Assembly (NCBI RefSeq): GCF_011075055.1
Contig: NC_058150.1
Location: forward strand, 10,268,330-10,332,329
DNA from: Mangifera indica
Lineage: Eukaryota > Streptophyta > Magnoliopsida > Sapindales > Anacardiaceae
DNA: 64,000 bases
Reading direction: 5' to 3'
Below are positions 44,640 through 55,239 of this stretch, piece after piece (positions within the stretch are counted from its first letter, which is position 1; each line of letters begins with the position of its first letter). Made by a program: the position numbers and the translations under genes. Under the pieces are notes generated by a model, which searched no databases, was not told where the DNA came from, and saw nothing but the letters and a program-made list of their open reading frames with translations.

Positions 44640-46460
44640 TGAGAAGGATTTGCCCTTAAATCCTTAAAATGGCTATCCTTCATTTGTTGACCATTCATGA
44701 ACAAGCTTTCTTTCTTGATTTCTTTTCCCTCGATAGCCTTAAGAACTTATTGTGGGCTAAGAAGGGTTAAAGTGATAATCTTGCCATTGAATCTAAAGGA
44801 GTAAGTGTTCTTCTTGCCATCATGTTTCACTTCCCTGTTAAATTGCTAAGGTCTTCTCAATAACAAGTGACAAGCATCCATAGGAATCTCATCATTATAA
44901 TGCTTGCCAATGGATAAGGAAATAAGCACTTGCCTTGCAATTTGAAGGCTGGTTCCATTACCCAACCATTGTAGTTTATATGGTTAAGGATGTACGATGG
45001 TAAACAATCCAAGTTTTTCTACTAACCACTATCTATAATTAAATAACATATTTTACCTCCAATGGTGCACCTTGATTAAAAAATGTAGAGTCTTTGTTCA
45101 CCATGAAAAAGAGGCTTGACATGCAAAACCCTCCTAATGACTAACAACTCTTCTTCATCAACACCTTAGATGATCTTTTCTCTTTCTTTGCTCTTGGCAT
45201 TACCAAATTCATGGATGGAATCTTCACTTTCTTCTTTTTGAAGGGACTCCTTAATGGCTTGCATCTCTATCAAGGATAAGGCTCTCTTATTAAGGCATTC
45301 AATTTGGAAGTGTCTATAGCCTTGACATTTATAGCACTTTTTGTTAGAGAGGTTGGTCTTTACCATTTTGGGCTTCTCCTTACTTGTTTCTATAGCCTTC
45401 TCCTTGTCTTTCTCCTTAGAAGAAGAATCGATAACTTTCGTGTAAGATGGGGAACCTTTATGGAATGTAGTTTTCTTGGTAAAAAATATGTTTTTGTTAA
45501 ATGATGTCCCTTTGAAGAATGGCTTGGCAACCACGGGCTTCATGCCCTTCTTTTGCTTTTCAACCTTAATGGCCAACTTACATACATCCTTAAAAGTGCA
45601 ATAAGGTTGTAATTCCACCATATGAGCTATGTCTTGGTTCAATCCACCAAGAACTCTTGCAATTGTTTACTTTTTAACCTCTAACAACTCAATTCTCATC
45701 ATTATCTTCTCAAATTCTCTAATGTAGTGCTCAACACTACCACAAACTTGCTTCAAAGTGTGCAAATTGAGGTATAGATCTTATTTATGGTTTTCTAGAA
45801 GGAATCTCTTTTTCATAAGCTTTTTAAGCTTTTCCTAAGATCTAACTCTTTCTTTGTCATCTTTTTCCCTCTGTTTCTTAAGGATTTCCCACCACAAGGA
45901 TGCATAGTCCTTGAATTTCAAGATGGCTAGTTTTCATTTCTTCTCATCTAAGTAGTTTTGGTATTCAAATACCCTTCGATGGCATGAAGCCAATAAACAA
46001 AGTCATCTAGACTCATACTACCATCAGATTCTGGAATCTCAATCTTTAGGCCTTTATCATCATTATTATTTCTCCTTGGTGATCTTTCATGTTCTTTATC
46101 ACTTGAACCACTTGGAGAATCAATTTCTCTCTATAATGTCTAGTAGGAGGAGAAAGAGGTCTATTGTGTCTCCTTGGGTGAGTTTGTAGAGCCAGTTGTG
46201 ACGGAGGTGGGGTTTAGTTTAATAGGCGGGTTACTTGGTTTTAAGTGATAGCCAAGTCTCTAATCAATTGCATCATTTGAGTCATTTGGGTTCTAAATTC
46301 ATTCTTAAGTTTTTGGATTTCTCCTTCCAATCTCTTTTGGCCAAACTCCCAAGGGTAAGGAGGTGAAGAGGAGGAGCATGAAGTTCTCTTATGGGACATT
46401 TTTTGGTAGTGGTTGGTTATTGAAGGCTAATGGTTATAAGTGTTTAAGGGTGAGGTAAGT
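44640..46460 (-). pseudogene. Family A gag and protease with RT to integrase deleted
   Basis: Gag starts near 46400 (MSHKRTSCSSSSPPYPWEFGQKRLEGEIQKLKNEFRTQMTQMMQLIRDLAIT). Its middle is shifted. 45166-45642 is open with LNQDIAHMVELQPYCTFKDVCKLAIKVEKQKKG, a long Lys/Thr-rich segment and a CCHC knuckle (Cys103, Cys106, His111, Cys116 of that frame). Protease follows toward 44790 (SIGKHYNDEIPMDACHLLLRRP-like), then KEIKKESLFMN at about 44690. After that the sequence jumps to the last codons before the polypurine tract (GFKGKSFST), so about 2.5 kb of pol is missing. Confidence 0.75.
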
Positions 46461-46523
46461 ATTGGTAAGCACTTAGGCAAAAATTAAGATTCTGTGAATA
46501 GAAAATTTATGGTGAAGAGTAAT

Positions 46524-47481
46524 TTTAGTGGTGAATATTCATTCAAACATGCAACAATCAACCAAAGAATCAAAAACTATTTTTACTGTTCATTTGACAT
46601 ATGTAGTTTTTTTGTTCATTCAATTTAACTAGTCAAATCAACTCCAAATCCAACCAAATTCATATCATCATAATCATAACACAATGATCTTTCTGTCAAG
46701 CTATGGTAGCCCTCAAGATTCAATAGATAAAGTAGTGAAAATGCTGATTAAAGCTAGTGCAGAAATAGTAATTATGCTGCAACTCTTTGCCATAAGCAAA
46801 ATAACACATATACACACTCTAATTTGGATTTCTAAGGAAACATAAAATATAACCAAAGCATACAGGAAAGTTCCACCAACCTTGGGGTCTTCCACCACCA
46901 ATCTTCCACCAAGAATGATTGGATAAAGGAAATGAGATAAAAGCTAACAAAGTTTTCTTCAAATTTTCATTCAAAATGCCAACCAACCAATTACAAATGA
47001 AGATCCACCCTTTTATATCGAAGGCATGAATGACAATGATACAATATTTCCCACAAAATTCAACTAAAAATGGCATGAATTAAGCTAAACCATTTATTCT
47101 AAACCAAGCCCATACATAGTAATTAACTAAAGACAAAAGTTAGTTGTTTTTTCCTTAATTTTAGGAATAATATTTCCTAACTAAAACAACCGAATTCTAA
47201 TTTAGTTCCAATGTAACTAAAAACCAATTTTGGGCTCTTTGGGCTTCTCAAAATGATGCTTGGACGTTTGAGTCATTGATGGACTTCTAAAGTCACACTT
47301 TTGGATCAATTGGAGCAAGCTATTTGCTTGGACCTTGGGTGCATGTAATAAGACTGTGCAATGCTTCCTTTGGCTTGAGATTTGCTAGAACCTCATTCTT
47401 CTTGGCTTGAAAGGCTACATAGAGATTTGAGGATGGCTTAAAACCCAAAAATGACAATGGAGCTTTGTAAACATCATTTAG
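46524..47481 (-). mobile_element. Family A solo LTR nested in a family A leader, TTTAG target duplication
   Basis: A complete 948-bp LTR (46529-47476), plus-strand termini TGGTGAATATTC and TAAACATCA, flanked by TTTAG (46524-46528 and 47477-47481). Removing it rejoins a leader colinear with 16866-16980 (PBS, ...gagctactatt / ctattcacagaatcttaatttttgc). A family A element thus inserted about 80 nt downstream of the PBS of another family A element and later collapsed to a solo LTR. Confidence 0.9.
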
Positions 47482-47635
47482 CCTTAAATAGTAGCTCCAG
47501 GAAGAAGATTACAATCAACAAATAACAAAAATAGCCTAGGCTCTTATACAAAATGGTGCATTTCTCATCAACATGCAATAATCAACTAAAACCAGAAAAT
47601 TATTTTTACTATTTATTTGGTCTGTGTAGTTTCTC
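47482..47635 (-). repeat. Family A leader, PBS and 82-bp end of its 5' LTR
   Basis: 47482-47553 is the reverse complement of the leader after the family A PBS, with a degenerate PBS reading TTGTATAAGAGCC on minus. 47554-47635 (TGGTGCATTTCTCATC...gtgtagttt) is the LTR 3' terminus. The rest of the LTR is absent, and at about 47636 plus-strand family C integrase begins. Confidence 0.8.
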
Positions 47636-47800
47636 AGCTACTTTTGGAAGGTATTATAGGAAAAATTAGGTATGAAGCTCTTATTTTTCACTACATGTCA
47701 CTAGCAAACCAACAGGCAAACTAAAGTAGTAAATAGGACATTAACTCAATTATTGCATGTTGTGATTGAAAAGAACTTAAAAACTTGAAGGGAATGTTTA
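47636..47800 (+). pseudogene. Family C integrase core fragment
   Basis: Reads LSYFWKVL-stop-EKLGMKLLFFTTCH...[35 protein letters not shown], matching 39428-39590. It is the continuation of the family C copy interrupted at 43642, lacking the zinc domain and first half of the core. It ends where a plus-orientation family A LTR starts. Confidence 0.75.
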
Positions 47801-48754
47801 TAATGCATACATGTCTCCATCATCATTTTTGGGTTCCAAACCATTCTCAAGTCTCGATGTAGCCTTTAAAGCCAAAAAAGATGAAGTTCTAGCAATTCTT
47901 AAGCCAAAGGAAGAATTGCACTTCAGTTTTGGCCCAACTTCATTTTTGGGCATAACCTTATTAGTAGGACTCAAGAACCCCCTGAGTAGTTTGGTCATTT
48001 GGCCTAAAATAAGCTTCATATGGTGCATTTCCAACCTAATTTGCCTAAACCTCTTTTGAAGCCCATTTTTAACTCAAACTTATACATTTAGTTGGCTTAG
48101 AACTAAATGGAAGCTTGGTTACAAAGCTAGGAGACATGGTTCCTAGATTTAGGGAAAAGGGCAACCAAGTTTTGTCTTTAGCAAATTAAGAGACATGGGT
48201 TAGTTTATTTGTGAGGCTTAGCTTAATTTGTAAAATTAGTTTAACTTCTATTATGTTGTCGTCACCTTCTCATATAAAAAAAGAAGGCATCTCATTATGT
48301 AAGAAGAATATTATTTTTACTTAAAAATTTGAAGAGAGCTTTGTTTGCTTTTATCTCATTTCCTTTATCCAATTATCCTGGTGGAAAACTAGTAGTGAAT
48401 GATCCCAAGGTTGGTGGAATCATTCCTTTATGCCTTAGTTATATTTTATGTTCCCTTAGAAATCCAAATTAGTGTGTGCATATGTGTTATTTTGGCTTAT
48501 GACAATGAGTTGCACTAAAATTATGTTTTCTACCACTGACTTTGATCAACATTTTGATTGTTTTATCTATTGAATCTTGAGGGCTACCATAACTCAAAAG
48601 AAAACTCTTTGTGTTGTGTTTGTATTGATATGAATTTGGAGATCACTTTGGTTGCCCATTTAAATGAACAAAAACACTACACATACCAAATGAACAGTTA
48701 AAATAGTTTTCTTAGTTTTGGTTGATTGTTACATGCTTTGATGAATATGCATCA
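47801..48754 (+). repeat. Family A 5' LTR, second subgroup (954 bp)
   Basis: Starts TAATGCATACATG (TGATGCAT in others) and ends ATATGCATCA, followed two bases later by a PBS. A TATA-like catataaaaa lies near 48272. The subgroup is marked by ttagttggcttagaactaaatgg near 48088-48110, shared with the inverted LTR at 1427-2108. Confidence 0.85.
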
Positions 48755-48756
48755 TT

Positions 48757-48768
48757 TGATATCAAAGC
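48757..48768 (+). promoter_or_regulatory. Degenerate primer binding site (family A, second subgroup)
   Basis: TGATATCAAAGC, two G-to-A differences from the initiator-Met complement, in the correct position after the LTR. Confidence 0.75.
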
Positions 48769-48999
48769 TTTGGTTGTTTGTGTGAGCTACTTGTGATTTT
48801 CTTCATTTTGGAGTTACTATTCAATAACAGAAGTTACTATTTACCAGTGAGTACTGTTCACAGAACAAAAAATTTGCCTAAAACCAAACCATATTCTAGC
48901 ATAAACACATACTACATACCACACCTTAAAACCCTAACCCTAAAACACTTAAAACCTTACTTTTATCTACTTATCTATTATTAAATTTCCAAAAAAGAA

Positions 49000-51180
49000 A
49001 CTCATTCTCATCCTCTTCACCCCCTCACCCTTGGGAAGTTGGCCATATTAATCCAAACCCGAATCCAATAAAAGGCCCATGCTAGGTCCATAGTCCATCC
49101 AAGACTCCATCAAGTGCATTCCAATTAAGACCAATAGAAGAATACCAAGTCCAACCTCATCATTTGTTAAATTCGGCCCTATATGAAGTGTGGAGCCCAA
49201 AACCTTGTCTTGAAAAGAGGCAAGCACAAAACCAACCTATGTTCAAGCCCATTTCGTCCCTTCCTTCATTTTGGGGTCCCAAACCCTCTTTTGGTCACTC
49301 ATTTATCACTTGGATCCATTAAAAGTCCAACAAACCCAATGGAGTGTTTAGTTAGCTCTAGATATTTTATTGTCTAATTATGCACTTTACTTATTGTTTG
49401 TGCTAGATTATGTTTAATTCAGTTTGTTAGTTGCCTTGGGTGAAGCTAAGCAAGTCAAAAAAGCTCAAAGAAAGAGGCAAGAGTTGACATATCACATGGC
49501 TCTAGGAATTACGTCTTTTGGCAAGACAATTCATGACAATTTGGCCTTCCCTTGCCTTACATTCTTCTTTGGGATTAACATGAAGATTAGAGCCAAATGT
49601 CTTTGAAATGAGCTTGGAATGTAATGTAGCTTTATTTAGGTTTCATTTAATTGTAGTTTGAAGCTTATTTAAGCTATCCTTGGCTGATGTACTTTTTTAC
49701 TTAGCTTGAATATTAAATAAAGTCTTTCTTGCAATTATTGCAATCTTTCTTTAGCCAACTCTTGACCAAGGGGTTGGTGGTGATTCAAGGATGGTGGGTT
49801 TCCCTTTAGGCCTTGGTTTATTGGTTAGATTGTTGTTTGTTTGTTCTTAATCTCATTTATTATCATTTTCTTCCTTGGCCGAAATCTCTCTTGAATTCTA
49901 TTTGGTTGGAACTTATTCTTTTCCTATTAAGTTTGGTAGTTTAAATGTTGTGTTTGAGATTGAACTTGCTTGATCATCCTAATATAACTCACCTATTAGT
50001 TGAACTTGAACTAAAACCACATCACATATGGAGTTAAAAGGGGAGAGTAAGGAGCTTAAAAACCAACCAACTCAAGTCATGCAATAACTTAGGGACATGG
50101 CTATAACATAAGACCAAGCACCCCCTCAACCTCAACTGCCCCATAACACCTCCTAAGAAGACACATTAGACCCTATCCTCTTTCTAAACACCATAGAGAG
50201 AAATTAATTCTTTCTAGTGATACAAGTAAGGAAGAACAAGAAAGAGCACCAAGGAGAAATAAGGATGATGATAGAGGATTAAAAATTGATATCCCATAAT
50301 TTGAAGGAAGTACAAGCCCCAATGACTTCATTGATTGGTTACATTCCATTGAAAGAGTCTTTGAGTATAAAGGTTACTCATATGAGAAAAAATGTAAACT
50401 AGCCATCTTGAAATTCAAAGATTATGCATCTTTATGGTGGGAGAATTTGAATAAGTAAAGAGAAAAAGACAACAAAGAGAAAGTTAGATATTGGGAAAAA
50501 CTTAAGAAGCTTATGAAGAGGAGATTTCTTCCCGAAAACCATAGACAAGATCTATGTACCTCAAACTACACACTTTCAAGCAAGGTAGTAATAGTGTTGA
50601 GCACTACAATAGAGAATTTAAGAAGTTAATGATGAGAAGTGAGCTACCAAAGGTTAAAGAGTAAACAATTGCAAGATTTCTTACTGGATTGAACCAAGAC
50701 GTAGCTAATATGGTGGAATTACAACTTTATTGCACTTTTGAAGATGTATACAAGTTGGCAATTAAGGTTGAAAAGTAAAAAAAGGCCTTGAAGTCCATGT
50801 TTGCTAAGCCATTCTCTAAAGGCATTTCATTCACAAAGAACACTTCTTTTACCAAGGGAACTACCTTCTACAAGGGCTCCCCTTTATACACCAAAGTTGT
50901 CGAATCCTTTTTAAAGGAGAAAGAAGGGAAAAGATGGTAGAACCACCCAAGAACAAGCCTAAGGTGGGGAAGCTAGACCTCCTCAATAAGAAATGTTTCA
51001 AATGCCAAGGCTATGACACTTCCAAGCCAAATGCCCTAATAGGAGAGCATTATCCTTGATAGAGATACAAGCCATTAAAAAGTCCTTTCAAGAAGAAGAA
51101 AGTGAAGATTTTATCCATGAATTTGGTAATGCCAAGAGTGAAGAAAAAGAAGAGATCATCCAAGGTACTGATGAAAGAGA
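49000..51180 (+). pseudogene. Family A gag, split by a solo LTR
   Basis: The N-terminus near 49000-49048 (KRNSFSSSSPPHPWEVGH) is cut by the insertion at 49049-50024 and resumes with MELKGESKELKNQPTQVMQ. From 50281 the capsid-like domain is clear: FEGSTSPNDFIDWLHSIERVFEYKGYSYEKKCKLAILKFKDYASLWWENLNK, RRFLPENHRQDL, LNQDVANMVELQLYCTFEDVYKLAIKVEK. A knuckle near 50990-51040 (KCFKCQGYDTSKPNALIGEH) lacks its spacing because of a small deletion. This copy shows how much is missing from gag at 17420. Many stops are present. Confidence 0.8.
49044..50029 (+). mobile_element. Solo LTR of another family (family E) with CATAT target duplication
   Basis: A 976-bp insertion (49049-50024) between copies of CATAT (49044-49048 and 50025-50029). 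Removing it rejoins family A gag (GH-MELKGES, cf. GQKRLEGEI). It starts TAATCC (probably once TG) and ends CCACATCA. It contains an aataaa-type polyadenylation signal near 49708-49715 and no retrotransposon coding sequence. Orientation is inferred from that signal. Two short frames inside it (49183-49377, 49424-49606) look incidental. Confidence 0.75.
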
Positions 51181-51665
51181 GTTGTTAATCATTAAGAGGG
51201 TTTTGCATGCCAAGCCTCTCCCTTATGAAAAGCAAAGAATTTACATTTTTCAATTAAGGTACACCATTAAAGGTAAATTGTGTTTTTTAATTATTGATAA
51301 TAAGAGTTATGCAAATGTGGCCTCATCTACCTTAGTAGACAAACTTGGATTATCAACCATGCCATATCCTTAACCATACATATTACAATGGTTAAGTAAT
51401 AGAACCAACCTATAATTGCAAAACAAGTGCTTATTTCTTTCTCTATTGGCAAGTATTATAATGATGAGATTTTGTGTGATATGATTCCTATGGATGCTTG
51501 TCACTTGTTATTGGGAAGACCTTAGCAATTTGATAGGGAAGTGAAACATAATGGTAAGAAGAACACTTACTCCTTTAGATTCAATGGCAAGACTATCACT
51601 TTAACCCCTCTTAGCCCGCAGCAAGTTCATAAGGTTATCAAGGGAAAAGAAATCAAGAAAGAGAG
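51056..51665 (+). pseudogene. Family A protease, second-subgroup element
   Basis: 51056-51373 is open and spans the acidic gag tail (EEESEDFIHEFGNAKSEEKEEIIQGTDERELL) and the protease start (KLCFLIIDNKSYANVASSTLVDKLGLSTMPYP), with the catalytic Asp in IIDNKS and Tyr in place of the usual Cys. After TAA the C-terminal half continues (SIGKYYNDEILCDMIPMDACHLLLGRP-stop-QFDREVKHNGKKNTYSFRFNGKTITLTPLSPQQVHKVIKGKE). Confidence 0.8.
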
Positions 51666-51739
51666 CTTGTTTATGAATAGTCAATAAGTGAAGAGAGCCC
51701 TCTTAAGTCTACAACTAGTTTATGCTTTATTAATGCTTG

Positions 51740-52538
51740 AAGGGAAAATCAACCAAGAAGTGTATGAGCCAAGTCCATTAATGCAATATCTTTTTATCGA
51801 GTTTAAAGATATGCTCCCCAATGATCTTCTATCCAACCTCCCTCTATTAAAGGGTATTAAGTATTAAATTGACTTGATTCTAGGAACACCATTACCTAAC
51901 AAGCCAGCTTATAGGTGCAACCCCAAGGAGACTAAAAAGCTACAAAGGTAAGTGGATGAATTAATTGAAAAAGGCTTTGTAAGGCCTAGCATGTGTCCAT
52001 GTTTAGTTCTAGCCTTACTTGTGCCTAAGAAAGATGGCTTTATAGGATGTGTATGGATAGTAGAGCCATAAATAATATCACTATCAAGTATAGGTATCCT
52101 ATTCCTAAACTTGAGGATATGTTTGATGAGTTGCATAATGCTTGTGTGTTCTCAAAGATTGATCTATAGAATGGCTACCATCAAATAAGGATGAAGAAAG
52201 GTGATGAATGGAAGATAAGTTTCAAAACTAAAAGAGGCTTGTATGAATAGATGGTCATGCCATTTGGCCTTTCCAATGCCCCAAACACATTCATGAGGCT
52301 TATGAATAAGGTACTAAACCTTTTATTGGCAAGTTTGTTGTTGTTTATTTTGATGATATACTTGTATATAGTAAGACTTATGATGATCATGTAATGCATT
52401 TGAGAGATGTGTTTGCTCTTTCGAGGGAAAATAAATCGTATGCAAAAAAGGAGAAGTATGAGTTTTTTGTAGGTCAAATTGTATTTCTTGGCTATGCGGT
52501 ATCCAAGGATAAAGTGCAAGTACATAAATCCAAAAATC
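51740..52538 (+). pseudogene. Family A RT, second-subgroup element
   Basis: Pieces: LPLLKGIKY-stop-[57 protein letters not shown] (frameshift), [39 protein letters not shown] and the YFDD box at 52346-52357, [17 protein letters not shown]. It ends at the junction at 52538. Confidence 0.8.
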
Positions 52539-52619
52539 AAGGTGAATTTGATTCTTTAATCCTTCCCGAATAATTATAAACCATATATAACAAAATATAA
52601 TCTAAATAAAATCGAACGT
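52539..52619. other. Short unassigned junction
   Basis: About 80 bp between the broken family A RT and recognisable copia coding sequence, AT-rich, with no match elsewhere in the window. It may belong to the copia gag. Confidence 0.4.
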
Positions 52620-53480
52620 ACACTTCTAAAGTTTCTAAATAAGATTTAGGAATTCTATAAACAAGGGAAAGGGCAAAGGAAAGTTAACATTGCCTCCACG
52701 AGTGAAGCAAAAAAGAAACACAAACGACCTTGGAAAGGTCCAAAAGTTGGACCAAAGAAAAGGAACTTTAAGAAAGACCAACCTAATACAGACAAGGCCA
52801 AGGCAAAAGAGTAGTGTTTCCATTGCAACAAGGATTGACACTAGAAGAGGAATTGTCCTTTATACCTTTAGAGTTTGAAAGAAAAAAAAAACAAGTATAT
52901 TTCCTTCATTTGTGATGGAATTTGAGTTAAATGTTAATTCAAATTATCAAATCTGGATATTAGATTCAGTAGCTACATCTCACATATATGTATCATTACA
53001 TGACCTACAGAATAGTTATACATTGTCTAAGAATGAAGTCATTTTGAAGATGGCTAATAGAGCAAGAGTTACAACTGAAGCCATAGGGGATCATTCTCTA
53101 AAGCTTCCATGAGGACATCTTTTGAGATTGTACAGAGTTCTATATTTTGCTAAAGCTACTAGAAATATAATTTTTGTATTTATCTTATGTAAAAATGGTT
53201 ACAATGTGTAGTTCAATGGTAATGGATATTTGATTCATTTTGGAAATTCTCTATTTGACAAAGCAATAAATACAAATGGTTTGTATGTTTTGGAATGAAA
53301 TAATGTAAATATTATGAATTTTGTTATGAATAAAAGATCTTGACAAGAAATTAATCAAAGGTTGTTTTGGCATCATCGCTTAGGTCAAATAGGAGACAAT
53401 AAGATAATGAGATTGGAAACAAGTGAAATTTTGAATTCATTGGGTTCTGAACCCTATCCAACTTGTTAATCACGTCTTCA
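52620..53480 (+). pseudogene. Copia gag end, protease and pre-integrase domain
   Basis: A Lys-rich stretch (KKKHKRPWKGPKVGPKKRNFKKDQPNTDKAKAK) leads to a damaged CCHC knuckle (CFHCNKD-stop-H-stop-KRNC near 52818-52859). Protease is in the open frame 52912-53112: IWILDSVATSHIYVSLHDLQ, where the usual catalytic DSGA reads DSVA (Asp kept, Gly changed). The pre-integrase segment follows (RNIIFVFILCKNGYNV...WHHRLGQIGDNKIMRLETSEIL near 53360-53430). Confidence 0.8.
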
Positions 53481-54213
53481 AGAAAAATTGATCAAATTAC
53501 CCTTTAAAAATAAAAGGGAAAGATCCAAAGAACTATTTGAACTAATACATTTTGATATATGTAGACCATTTGGTGAAATAGCAAGAAGTGGTTTTCAATA
53601 CTTCATTAAGGTATGGGTATGTGTATATAATGAAATACAAATATGAATCCTTCGAAAAGTTTAGGGAATTCAAGAATGAAGTAGAGAAACAATCCTTAAA
53701 GAATATTAAAGCCCTGTGATTAGATTGTGATGGTGAATATTTGAGCATGAAATTTTGACCTAAAAGAAAATGGAATCATATCCCAGATGACTCTTTCGTA
53801 TACATCATAACATAATTGTGCATAAAAAATGAGGAATCGTACCTTATTGGATATGGTACAATCTACATAAGTTTCATAGACCTATCGATATCTTTATGGG
53901 AATATGTATTGCTTATGATTGTGCAATTCTAAATAGAGCACCATCCAAATCAGTTTAGAAAACACCATATGAGATGTGGTATGGTAAGCCTTCTAGTGTC
54001 AATTATCATAAAATTTGGAGATGTCTAGCTTATGTTAAATTAATTAAAACTGATAAGCTAGACATTAAGCTTGAAAAGGCTCAGTTCATAGGATATCCTA
54101 AAGATTGTTTAGGATATTACTTTTACTTCTCAATTGATCAAAGAATTTCATTCAATAGAAATATGCACTTCTTGGAAAAAGAGTTCTTGCAAGAAAAAAT
54201 GTGGGAAGAATAA
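53481..54213 (+). pseudogene. Copia integrase
   Basis: Starts KLPFKNKRERSKELFELIHFDICRPFGEIARSGFQYFI (first catalytic Asp in HFDICRPF), with frameshifts after YIMKYKYESFEKFREFKNEVEKQS. LDCDGEY near 53723 holds the second Asp. 53974-54213 is open: MWYGKPSSVNYHKIWRCLAYVKLIKTDKLDIKLEKAQFIGYPKDCLGYYFYFSIDQRISFNRNMHFLEKEFL, the typical copia integrase end. About ten stops or shifts are present in total. Confidence 0.8.
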
Positions 54214-54399
54214 TGGAGCTCAAAGAAAATTTTGAAGAGCCTCAGATCGAATAAGTTGAGCAAAGAGAGTCTTTTAGTAGACCTCTATGTTTGATTTACC
54301 AATTCCAGTTTGAAGATCTTTTAGAGTATTCAAGCCTTTAAAAAGATACGAATTTCTTCATGAATAAGATTTTGAATCTTACTTAGTGGGAAAAATAAA

Positions 54400-55200
54400 T
54401 CATAATGATGATCCTAGAAGTTTTAAGTAACATTGGATACTAATTCAAGTAGATGGCTAGAAGCAATGAATTCTAAAATAGAATTCATGCATGCTAATCA
54501 AGTCTAGATATTTATTAATCCACCAGAAAGAATTGTTTTTATTGGTCGTAAATAGTTCTTCAAAAGAAAGATTAGCAAGGATAGATAGGTAGAGACCTAT
54601 AAGGCATGACTAGTAGCGAAAGGTTATACTCATAATCAAGGGTTGGATTATAAGGAAACTTTTTCACTCGTGACTATGATTAAATTCATTTGAATAATAC
54701 TAGTTGTTGTAGCATACCATGATTATAAAATTTGGCAAATGAATGTCAAGACTGCATTCTTCAATGGATTCATTGAGGAAAACATATATATGCAACAACC
54801 TATAGGTTTTGTATCTATTTCCAAAAGACATAAAATATACAAGTTGCATCTATCCATTTATGGATTGAAGCAAGCTTCTAGAAATAATCATTTGGTTTTG
54901 AAAAGAATTTAGATAGACCATGTCGTTACATTTCTCATGTTATATGTAGATGACATACTATTAATGGGTAATGACATTAACATGATGAATGAGGTCAAAA
55001 TTTGGTTATCTAGAACCTTTTTCTGTGAAAGATTTGAAGGCTGTTACATACGTCCTTGGAATTTGTATCTATAAGGATAGAACAAAAACGATAATTGGAT
55101 TATCCTAAAAATTGTACATTGAAAAGTTGTTTAAAAGGTTTAACATGGAAAACTCAAAAAGAAGACTTTTGCCTTCACTCACGATTTTTATCTTTCTAAA
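54400..55200 (+). pseudogene. Copia reverse transcriptase
   Basis: Pieces: WLEAMNSKIEFMHANQV, LVAKGYTHNQGLDYKETFSLVTMIKFI, WQMNVKTAFFNGFIEENIYMQQPIGFVS, KLHLSIYGLKQASR, then after a deletion MLYVDDILLMGNDI, with the YVDD box at 54943-54954, and the ...YVLGICIYKDRTK-like end near 55050. YVDD instead of YFDD distinguishes it from the gypsy copies. TAG replaces Trp or Gln several times (for example in LVTMIKFI-stop). Confidence 0.8.
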
Positions 55201-55239
55201 TATATAGGTCCAAAGATTGATGAAAAGTGACAACAGATG

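Larger units (their letters stand above)
43643..47635 (-). mobile_element. Family A element, minus orientation, RT-integrase deleted
   Basis: On minus: the last 82 bp of its 5' LTR (47635-47554), PBS and leader (47553-47482), a nested solo LTR (47476-46529), the rest of the leader, gag, protease and, after a large deletion of RT, RNase H and integrase, the polypurine tract and 3' LTR (44627-43643). It lies inside family C RNase H. The missing part of its 5' LTR and the adjoining family C integrase start were probably lost in one deletion, because 47636 resumes family C further downstream. Confidence 0.85.
47801..52538 (+). mobile_element. Family A element (second LTR subgroup), 5' LTR to RT
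   Basis: 5' LTR, degenerate PBS, leader, gag (interrupted by a solo LTR), protease and RT in order. The copy breaks off at about 52538 within the RT-RNase H link ([11 protein letters not shown]) where other sequence begins, so RNase H, integrase and the 3' LTR are missing. It inserted into family C integrase after the codons for EKNLKT. Confidence 0.85.

Noticed and set aside
46529..47476. 5' LTR of the minus family A element
   Set aside because: It is flanked by TTTAG duplications and interrupts the leader; the real 5' LTR remnant is at 47554-47635.
48921..48945. aaaccctaaccctaaaac resembles plant telomere repeat
   Set aside because: Only two near-units inside a retrotransposon leader. Not a telomeric array.
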